Positions 55,943 to 64,000 of a stretch of DNA of 64,000 nt are shown piece after piece. How positions within the stretch are numbered: the stretch's first letter is position 1; each line of letters starts with the position of its first letter. This DNA is from Heloderma charlesbogerti (Eukaryota; Chordata; Lepidosauria; Squamata; Helodermatidae): NCBI GenBank assembly GCA_026122225.1, contig JANEZZ010002877.1, forward strand, positions 2,356,001 to 2,420,000. The letters run 5' to 3'. The position numbers and the translations under genes were made by a program. The notes under the pieces were generated by a model that was given only the letters and a program-made list of their open reading frames with translations, did not search any database and was not told the DNA's origin.

Positions 55943-58440
55943 TTGTTGTTGTTGTTGTTCAGTCGTGTCCGACTCTTCGTGACCCCATGGACCATAGCAC
56001 GCCAGGCCTTCCTGTCTTGCGCTCTCTCCCAGAATGTGCTCAAGTCCATATTCATTGCATCAGTGATGGTATCTAGCTATCTCATCCTCTGCTGTCCCCT
56101 TCTCCGTTTGCCTTCAGTCTTTCCCAGCATCAGGGTCTTTTCCAGAGAGTTTTCTCTTCGCATTAGGTGGCCAAAATATTGGAGCTTCAGCTTCAGTATC
56201 TGTCCTTCCAATGAGCACTCAGGGTCGATTTCCTTCAGGATGGACAGACCTGACCTCCTTGCAGTCCAGGGGACTTGTAAGAGTCTTCTCCAGCACCACA
56301 ATCAGAGGTTTTAGCATAGTCAATGAAGCAGAAATAGACTTTTTCTGGAATTCTCTTGCTTTCTCCATGATCTAGCGAATGTTGGCGATTTGATCTCTAG
56401 TTTCTTCCTCTTCAAAACCCAGCTTGTACTTCTGGTAGTTCTTGGTTTGCATATTGCTGAAGCCTAACTTGTAGGATTTTGAGCATAACCTTGCTGGCAT
56501 GTGAAATGAGCGCAATTGTACGGTAGTTTGAACACTCTTTGGCGTTGCCCTTCTTTGGAACTGGAATGTAAACTGACCTTTTCCAGTCTTGTGGCCACTG
56601 TTGAGTGTTCCAAATGTGTTGGCATATTGAGTGCAGCACTTTAACAGCATCATCTTTTAGGATTTTAAATAGCTCAGCTGGAATACTGTCATCTCCGCTA
56701 GCTTTGTTGTTAGTAATGCTTCCTAAGGCCCACTTGACTTCACTCTCTAGGATGTCCAGCTCAAGTTCAGTGACCGCACTGTCATGGCTATCAGGGACAT
56801 TCAGATCTTTCCTGTATAGTTCTTTTGTGTATTCTTTCCACCTTTTCTTAATCTCATCTGCTTCTGTTAGGTCCCTGCCGTCTTTGTCCTTTATCATGCC
56901 CGTCTTTGCACAAAACGTTCCCTTGATATCTCCGATTTTCTTGAAGAGATCTCTAGTCTTTCCCATTCTGTTGTTTTCCTCGATTTCTTTGCACTGTTCA
57001 TTTAAGAAGGCCTTCTTGTCTCTCCTTGCTATCCTCTTGAACTCTGCATTCAGTTGGGTATATCTTCCCCTTTCTCCCTTGCTTTTCGCTTCCGTTCTTT
57101 CCTCAGCTACTTGTAAAGCCTCATCAGACAGCCACTTGGCTTTCTTGCATTGCTTTTTCTTTGGGATGGATTGAGTTGCTGCCTCTTGAACGATGTTACG
57201 GACCTCCGTCCATAGTTCCTCAGGCACTCTGTCTATCAGGTCTAATCCCTGAAATCTATTCCTCACCTCCACTGTATATTCATCAGGGATATGATTTAGG
57301 TCATACCTGAATGGTTTAGTGGTTTTCCCTACGTTCTTCAATTTCAGCTGAAATTTTGCAACAAGAAGCTCATGATCGGAGCCACAGTCAGCTCCAGGTC
57401 TTGTTTTGACTGACTGTATAGAGCTTCTCCATCTTTGGCTGCAAGGGACATAATCAATCTGATTTCGATATTGACCATCTGGTGATGTCCATGTGTAGAG
57501 TCGTCTCTTGTGCTGTTGGAAAAGCGTGTTTGCCTTGATCAGCGTGTTCTCTTGGCAAAACTCTATTAGCCTTTGTCGTGCTTCATTTTGTACACCAAGG
57601 CCATGCTTGCCTGTTATCCCGGTGATTTCTTGACTTCCTACTTTAGCATTCCAATGCCCTTTGATGAAGAAGACATCTTTTTTTGGTGTTAGTTCTAGAA
57701 GGTGTTGTAGGTCTTCCTAGAACCGATTACCCTCTGCTTCTTCATTCTCAGTGGTTGGGGCATAGACTTGAATTACTGTGATGTTGAATGGTTTGCCTTG
57801 GATTCCTACTGAGATCATTCTATTGTTTTTGAGATTGTACCCCAGTACTGCTTTTCCCACCCTTTTGTTGACTATGAGTGCTACTCCATTTCTTCTAAAG
57901 GATTCTTGCCCACAGTAGTAGGTATGATGGTCACCTGAATTAAATTCACCCATGCCTGTCCATTTTAGTTCGCTGATTCCCAAGATGTCGATGTTCAATC
58001 TTGCCATCTCATGTTTGACCACCTCCAGCTTACCTTGATTCATTGATCTGACATTCCAGGTTTCTAAACAATATTGTTCTTGACAGCATCGGATTTTCTT
58101 TTCACCACGAGACACATCCACAGCTGAGTGTCCTTTCGGCTTTGTCCCAGCCGCTTCACTCTTTCTGGCGCTACTTGGAAATACCCTCTGCTCTTCCCCA
58201 GTAGTATATTGGACACCTTCCGACCTGAGGGGCTCATCTTCCGGCGTCTTATCTTTTAGCCTTGTGATACGTTCCATGGGGTTTTCTTGGCAAGAATACT
58301 GGAGTGGGTTGCCATTTCCTTCTCCAGTGGACCACATTTTGTCAGAACTCTCTGCCATGACCTGTCCGTCTTGGGTGGCCCTGCACGGCATAGCTTATGG
58401 CTTCACTGAGTTACGCAAGCCCCTTTATGGCATGAAGGGG
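55943..58440 (-). pseudogene. BovB (RTE clade) LINE, nearly full length with RT-core deletion
   Basis: This host retrotransposon encodes endonuclease plus reverse transcriptase. Read from 58440 it starts with the BovB 5' region. The frame 58391-57717 gives LETWNVRSMNQGKLE, ILGISELKWTG (catalytic Glu) and VIQVYAPT. After a stop at 57718 come KGHWNAKVG, where the usual catalytic Asp is His, and GSDHELLVAKF. Frame 57341-56412 carries the linker and RT entry to KGNAKECSNYRTIALISHASK and QAGF. A frameshift follows. The copy then jumps from the FIDYAK box straight to the WCWRRLLQVPWTARR block near 56290, deleting the YADD active site. The tail ends at the CAGTCGTGTCCGACTC-type 3' end. Target duplication TTGATTACAA (55933-55942 and 58441-58450) is perfect. 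Few disablements imply a fairly recent insertion. Confidence 0.92.
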
Positions 58441-58489
58441 TTGATTACAATACTTGTATTTAAATCTTTAAATCTTTTATTACAGTAGT

Positions 58490-58575
58490 TGTATTTCCTT
58501 CTTTTTCAGTGTTATTGTTTGTTGCCCTTATTATTTTGTCAGAAAGGTGGCATATAAATGCTAGAAATACATTAG
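58490..58575 (+). repeat. L2-type LINE 3' tail
   Basis: TGTTTGTTGCCCTTATTATTTTG, then AGAAAGGTGGCATATAAATGC, has the form of an L2-type 3' end just beyond the BovB duplication. Confidence 0.45.
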
Positions 58576-59362
58576 CAGTATTGTATATTGTTCTTAAATA
58601 AGCTACACGCAAAAGCAATTTCCAGGATGTTTTCTCTAAGGCATCTTCATTTTCTTCAGCAAATCCAGTCAGGGTTCACTTCAAACCTTTCTCTATGACC
58701 CATTCTCAGGACTAAAAAAAGGTAAATAGAAAAAAAAGAGTTCCTTTCAAAGGCAATATTCCTGAAAAATCAGTTGATTATGAGTCATTACTACAATTTA
58801 CTGGGCCTTGATCATCCAAAATGATAGAAACAATGTAACTTTTTGCAAAGGAGGAGGGTTCTGATGTGTGTTTTAGTTTACAATCTTATGCATACTTTCC
58901 TGGGATTTGACTTAGTCCTGAGTAAATTGGCACTGAACTGAGCATGTCCAGTCAATTTTTAATTGTTAGACTCATTTCAGGTTTTTTTCTGGGGGGAAAT
59001 GGGAAAGACCCAGGGTTCACCCCCATCCATGGCTTCAAAATTTCCAGACATTTTACACCTCTAGTACTTCTACTGATTTATCATTGGAATCCTAGTGTCC
59101 TGGCCATCTTGAGCCTCCCTTGAGGTACTGCTTGGTCAAGATAATGGAACTCATACTACAACAATATGTAGAACAAATGTTTAAAGGTGCTACAACATTA
59201 TTTTTCTGGTTGAACTAATCTCATGTTCCTGAGTTTGAAATCACAGGTGGAATGCTTGAGCTATTAATGCTAACTTTATGAAACATTCCCACCCTAGCAT
59301 TTCTGCAAATCCTTAAACACCATGTTGAATGGAAAATGTCATTTATTGTAAACTACTTTGCC
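58576..59362. other. Probable intron, no gene recognised
   Basis: Unassigned except for a diverged short repeat near 58884 (ACAATCTTATGCATAC...). Confidence 0.35.
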
Positions 59363-59848
59363 CAGTCATCCTATGGGCTGCACCCTCATGAGATGGAAGC
59401 CTCCAAACTTGGAGGCTTCTGTGTGTCCAGTCCCCTGCCGGGCTGAAGCCAGTGGGGCAGGAGGAGTAGTGGAGGCGATCTTCGCCTCCACATCCTCCAA
59501 ATGGCACTTTTCATTAGACAGGCTTTTTTGGCTTAAAGGTGCTACAACAACTGAGGGCATTTCGGGGGGAGGGAAGGAGGCTGGAAGAAGCTCAGGGTAG
59601 CTCATATCTTGGCCTCTGTACTCTTCTCCTCTCCCTGTTCACCGAAATGCCCCCTTTCCCCCTCTGAGGTTGATTTTCCAACCTCGGAGGGCAGCTGGCG
59701 TGGTTCTTTCTGCGCCTGTGGGGAGGGGTCAGGGGGTCGGATCTCCCACTCCACCTTCCTAGGTCAGCACATCGTCTCTGACCTGGGGGGTGGGAATCTT
59801 CACTATCCTATGGCCCCTAATACCTAGGGGCCATAGGATTGTTCCCTC
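59363..59848. mobile_element. Harbinger-like MITE, GC-rich relative of 392-797
   Basis: Left CATCCTATGGGCTGC and right GGCCATAGGATTGTTCCC carry the family's inverted CCTATGG core. The interior holds short palindromes (AAGCCTCCAAACTTGGAGGCTT at 59397-59418; GGCGATCTTCGCC). Open frames across it are chance. Confidence 0.55.
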
Positions 59849-61850
59849 CCAAAGTTTAGAAAAATGAAGCTAAAAAAGGGAATGGCATGCTAGAATGTGC
59901 AGTCATCCTACTCTCAAATATGTGTTGGCAAAAGCAGTTAAATTACAAAAATATTTTAATGCACCTTTAAAATATACAGGTAAGAGCAAAAGAAGGAATA
60001 ACACCTTTAAAAATTATTAAAAGAAGAGAGGAACAATTGGGACTATGTTCAGAGACAATATCCTGGGCGGGGGGTGGGGGTGGAACAAGAGAAAAATGGT
60101 AATGATGTCTGACAGAACAAGAGATCTTGTGCCTAAGAAGAAAATGAGTCAGATGAAAAGCCCAGTCTTCCAATACAATGGGAAATCAGAAGAAGTAAAA
60201 AAAAAAAAGAAAAAAAAGGGGGGGTCCAAATAATGAGAGCTTAGAAAACTTGAAAGGCACCATAGGATTGCCATAGGTCCAATCTTGTGGTCCCTAGGAG
60301 GACATCTTGGGTGCCATAAGATATAGCCTCTCTCTCTCTCTTCCCTCCCCCCACACTTGAATGACTTGGAAAGGTCCTCTGCTTTGCTTCCCCTTCCAAC
60401 AGTGAAAGGGACAAAGAGGAGGCAATTTGGGGACATGTCAGGGGCAGATCAGGGGAGGTTTTGGATCCATACTTCTGGAACAAGGGGAAAAGTACGTCAG
60501 CCCTGGAGCTGGTGTATTTATATTCCGTCCTGTTCGGATCAACGGGAGGAAATGATCAAATGGTGGGGGGATCCTCCTACCTTCTACCCTGCTGATGCGA
60601 ACCTGGCAGGGCATAGGAAGTGGCACTTCATCTGCCATAGATCCTCACTCCCCCACACCCATAGTTCAGTCAGTCTGAATACAAAATGAAGCCATGAGCC
60701 AGTGAATACAGAGTAGATGGAAGTAATGTGATGATAATGGTGAATGAGGTTTTCAGTAGCCTCATGTATTACTCCATTTGAGCCAAGAAAAGTGGATCAA
60801 GATGAGAGTTGGGATGCATTTGATGCTTAGTGTGTTGGATTTTATTTCATGTGTTTGGAGCCCTTAGCATTGAAGACCTGCCTTTTCTCTCTTTGATTTT
60901 GCACAATGGGTAAGATTTCTGTGTTCACCACAAAAATACCCTGCAGACCTCCCTGGTTCACTTACTTGCTTGTTTTTTTTTCATTGCATTTCACAATACT
61001 GTTTCATCACCACCGAAATATGTAGTGTAAATTTCCTTGACATCTATTATTCATCTTACTGGTAAGGAACAGTGTGTTGATCACTCTTGGCTTGGTTTTC
61101 TGGTAAATTCTCACTGTCCATTCATTTTCTCTCTGAACAGAAAGAATATTGAAGGAGAAACTTGACACTGAAGTTCCAGTTTATCTGTACTAGTTAAACC
61201 ATGATTGTCCTAACTGAAAAACAAGAACGAACACCTCTAACAAAAATGTATTTTTTGAAAAAAGCTACTGTTTGTTGCCAGGGATGAGGTTAGAAATCAA
61301 AGCAGGTTTTCAAATGGTTGAGGCACACACACAGCATATTGAGCATCCCTTCACCCCCGCCTCAATTCTACATGCATTCCACACCCTTTTAAATAGCCTT
61401 GTTCTGCAAATGGATGGAGAAGGTAACTCCACCAGTTTGTTCAGGGACAGTCATGAAAGGTTGCTTCTGGCAGAACACCTGCTGGGGGAAGGGAAACCCT
61501 ATGAGAGAGGCCTGGGTGAATGAGAATTATCCATGGAGGTAGGCTTTTTCCCCCCTTTAATCTAGGAGAACAGCTAGCGTGGGGATAAACTGAATCTTAT
61601 TTCTGGAGGAAAACAACTTTCCCAGACAACGTCCTGCCTTTGTGGGAGGCAGGCAGATCCATCAGAACTCTCCTTAGTGAGAGCCCAGTGCCTTTGTTTA
61701 AAAGACTTTTTCTCTCCCAACCGGGCGAGCAGATTGGAGAGTCGCTTCTCCCTGGCACAAAGAGTGAATGTCTGGAAAGGGAACACTCCTTTATATTGCC
61801 ATTTTCCCCCACTGAACCAACAATAGCAGGTAGTCTAGTGCATCCTAGAT
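59849..61850. other. Probable intron, no gene recognised
   Basis: Contains purine runs (about 60198-60226) and a CT run (about 60331-60343). An 83-codon frame at 61272-61523 shows no domain. No RNA gene was seen. Confidence 0.4.
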
Positions 61851-62493
61851 AAAGATGTGAAGGCCCGGAAAAAAAACGGGAAAATTTAGAAAAAATGTTT
61901 TTTTTCCCCGAGGACTGTTTTTGTTTTTTTCTGAAAAATTGAACAGCTTTGGATTATAACATATTTTCTTTTAGAATTTAAGACAAAATATTTATATATT
62001 GTTACTCAGCCTTTACTCCCCCTAAAATGATTTCTAAAAACATTGTAATAAGAACACTTTTATAGGAAGACTAGAGATGTAAAATGTCTGGGAATAATGA
62101 AGCAAGCCATGGGGAAAAATATTTTTTAATCCTCTCTGTAAGATTCCCAGCATAGTTAGTTCTTTCATTCCTTATTACAATTACTGATCTAAAGTATATT
62201 TTATTGATAGACATTTATGCTCAGTTTCCCAACATGTGTGTAGAGTTACCATTGTGCATTTCTAGCAGTAAATGTGCATTCTTGACAGCTCGGATTTTGT
62301 TCTATAGAGTCCTGTGTTTCTAATGCTGTAGCAGTCATTTAATGTAGTTCTAATCTATTCTGATAACAGTTACAAATTTACTGACTGAGTTTACTTTTAA
62401 AAGTTCTAAAATATAATGATAATTTAATGAGCAAACTAAGTTATACATAAAATAACTTTAGGAACAGAAAGGCTGATTTATGTTCCTAAAGCA

Positions 62494-63274
62494 ACCCTCC
62501 CCAACTCTGTGCCCTCTGGATGTTTTGGACTATGTTGCTGTTGTTCAGTCGTTCAGTCGTGTCCGACTCTTCGTGACCCCGTGGACCACAGCACGCCAGG
62601 CCTTCCTGTTCTGCGCTCTCTCCCGGAGCATGCTCAAGTTCATATTCATTGCATCGGTGATGCTATCTAGCCATCTCATCCTCTGCCGTCCCCTTCTCCT
62701 TTTGCCTTCAGTCTTTCCCAGCATCAGGGTCTTTTCCAGGGAGTTTTCTCTTCGCATTAGGTGGCCAAAATATTGGAGCTTCAGCTTCAGTATCTGTCCT
62801 TCCAATGAGCACTCAGGGTTGATTTCCTTTAGGATGGACTGATTTGACCTCCTTGCAGTCCAGGAGACTCGTAAGAGTCTTCTCCAGCACCACAGTTCGA
62901 AAGCATCAATTCTTTGGCGCTCAGCCTTCCATATAGTCCAGCTCTCACAGCCATACATTACTACTGGGAAAACCATAGCTTTGATTAGACGGACCTTTGT
63001 CGGCAAGGTGATGTCTCTGCTTCTTACTATGCTGTCTAGGTTTGCCATAGCTTTCCTCCCAAGGAGCAAGCGTCTTTTAATTTCATGGCTACAGTCACCG
63101 TCTGTGTTGATCTTGGAGCCCAAGAAAGTAAAATCTGTCACTGCTTCCATTTCTTCCCCTTCTATATGGCAGGAAGTGATGGGGCCACATTTCTCACCAT
63201 TGGTTGTGCTGCCTGAGGCTGATGGGAGCTGAAATCCAAAATTTCTGGAGGGCACCAAGTTGGGGAAGGCTGTC
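62494..63274. mobile_element. Palindromic hAT-like MITE (family A), split by a BovB insertion
   Basis: The left part ACCCTCCCCAACTCTGTGCC...TGTTTTGGACTA ends near 62532. The right part GAGGCTGATGGGAGCTGAAATCC...AGTTGGGGAAGGCTG resumes near 63206. Flanking octamers CTAAAGCA (62486-62493) and TTAAAGCA (63275-63282) differ at one base. It must have inserted before the BovB fragment. Confidence 0.8.
62533..63208 (-). pseudogene. BovB (RTE clade) LINE, 3' fragment within a MITE
   Basis: The minus-strand frame 63258-62545 is open throughout and encodes the BovB C-terminal region: GPITSCHIEGEEM, VTDFTFLGSKI, RSRDITLPTKVRLIKAMVFP, YGCESWTIWKAE, WCWRRLLRVSWTARRSNQS, YFGHLMRRENSLEKTL, and the end AVVHGVTKSRTRLND. 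It lacks the endonuclease and RT cores, so it is 5' truncated. The lack of stops suggests a young copy of the same subfamily as 55943-58440. The initiating Met and first residues of the frame come from the MITE, so the frame is not a gene. Confidence 0.9.
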
Positions 63275-63429
63275 TTAAAGCAACAACATGACTTTAGGTC
63301 TGTAAAGAGCGCTAAAAAAATAAGTATTGCTTATTTTTCAATTTTTCCAAAATTTCCCATTTTTCTGAAACCCACCAGAAAAAATGTGTTTTTTATGGCC
63401 TCAAAATTTCTGTAAATTGTCGATCTCTA

Positions 63430-64000
63430 GTCCCAGACCACTGCCACAGGTGCCAACCCCCAAAATGTGTCAGCCAGCTGAGCACCTCAGCCAAGGCACA
63501 TTCCTCCTCTCTCTACAGCCTCAGACAACACGGCCGCCCAACCATTCCAGAGACATGATGCTACAAATGAGAACGCTGCAAGTACTGTCCCTTTGGTGGT
63601 CTTTCTTTGGCAAGTGCTGTGCAACTTCATGTTAGTGTAAATATGTGACCGTATAACTAGGAACTCAGAACTGAATGTATGGCCCTCCATGGCTGTTTTT
63701 TTGTTATGTAAATGCAAACTAAACTAGTGCAGGAAAGAAATAGGGAACTGGAGAAATTATGTTGCCCACAAATGATTTCAAAATGTTAACAGAAACCTAG
63801 CAGCAGAGAATTAAGGCTGTATGAGAGATCTTGCAGAGAACAGAAAGTAGGTGTTCCATACTGAAAATGTTGTTAGAATTAATAACCTTCGCAGAACTGC
63901 AAATGAAAACAGTACATTAATTCTGGCTTTTGTTGTCTTGTCATTTTTAGCTGTAGTTACACATGGTTTTGTTCTTGTTTTTTGGTGGATATTGCATAGA
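63430..64000. other. No gene recognised
   Basis: Unassigned sequence to the window end; nothing supportable. Confidence 0.4.

Larger units (their letters stand above)
61851..63429. mobile_element. hAT-like element containing a nested MITE and BovB (provisional)
   Basis: TAGATAAAGATGTGAAGGCCC at the left, and the complement of CTAGAGATCGACAATTTACAG at the right, resemble hAT-type TAGAGATG-like tips. The A/T-homopolymer-rich interior begins with GGGAAAATTTAGAAAAAATG and ends with a similar run (CCAAAATTTCCCATTTTTC). No matching 8-bp duplication was found, so this outermost level is tentative. The inner insertion is well defined. Confidence 0.4.

Noticed and set aside
62545..63258. Intact 237-codon minus-strand gene
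   Set aside because: It is the C-terminal part of BovB ORF2, and its first residues come from an unrelated MITE.

Overview
The window looks like nuclear DNA from a squamate reptile (lizard or snake). It holds no intact protein-coding gene that I can recognise. The taxonomic evidence is the repeat content seen together: RTE/BovB LINEs whose 3' ends carry the CAGTCGTGTCCGACTC-type tail, a Sauria-type SINE ending in the matching BovB tail, CR1-clade and L2-clade LINEs, other tRNA-derived SINEs, and many hAT- and Harbinger-like MITEs. Base composition is AT-rich except for one CpG island.

Layout. 1-5 kb: MITEs, a possible solo LTR, and a tRNA-SINE split by a Harbinger-like MITE. 5.5-10 kb: a Sauria-type SINE with a perfect 13-bp target-site duplication, a large foldback repeat near 6.5 kb, and several palindromic hAT-like MITEs. 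15.4-16.6 kb: a palindrome of about 700 bp whose two arms each carry a 5S rRNA-derived segment joined to a CR1 3'-end segment. 19-24 kb: hAT-like MITEs with clear 8-bp duplications, one containing a second MITE, plus one possible 77-nt exon on the minus strand. 25.9-29.5 kb: a 5'-truncated BovB, L2/CR1 debris, and a degenerate copy of a metazoan transposon-associated protein whose C-terminal part is inverted relative to the rest. 31-46 kb: two oppositely oriented copies of a 0.7-kb hAT-like element on either side of a CpG-island promoter at about 36.6-37.7 kb. 48.8-52.7 kb: a minus-strand CR1 3' fragment followed by a long plus-strand CR1. 55.9-58.5 kb: a nearly complete BovB that has lost its reverse transcriptase active site. 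61.9-63.4 kb: a probable three-level nest of BovB inside a palindromic MITE inside a hAT-like element.

The only host-gene signal of substance is the CpG island. On the plus strand it has a CCAAT box, a GC box, an RFX X-box-like site and two good splice donors, but no start codon before the first donor. It is best read as the promoter and non-coding first exon of a gene whose coding exons lie beyond the window, which would make much of 37.4-64 kb a repeat-filled first intron. The gene cannot be named from this sequence. The LINEs and the tRNA/BovB SINE form partner systems (BovB enzyme with Sauria-type SINE tails; CR1 with the 5S/CR1-tailed unit), but every LINE copy here is disabled.
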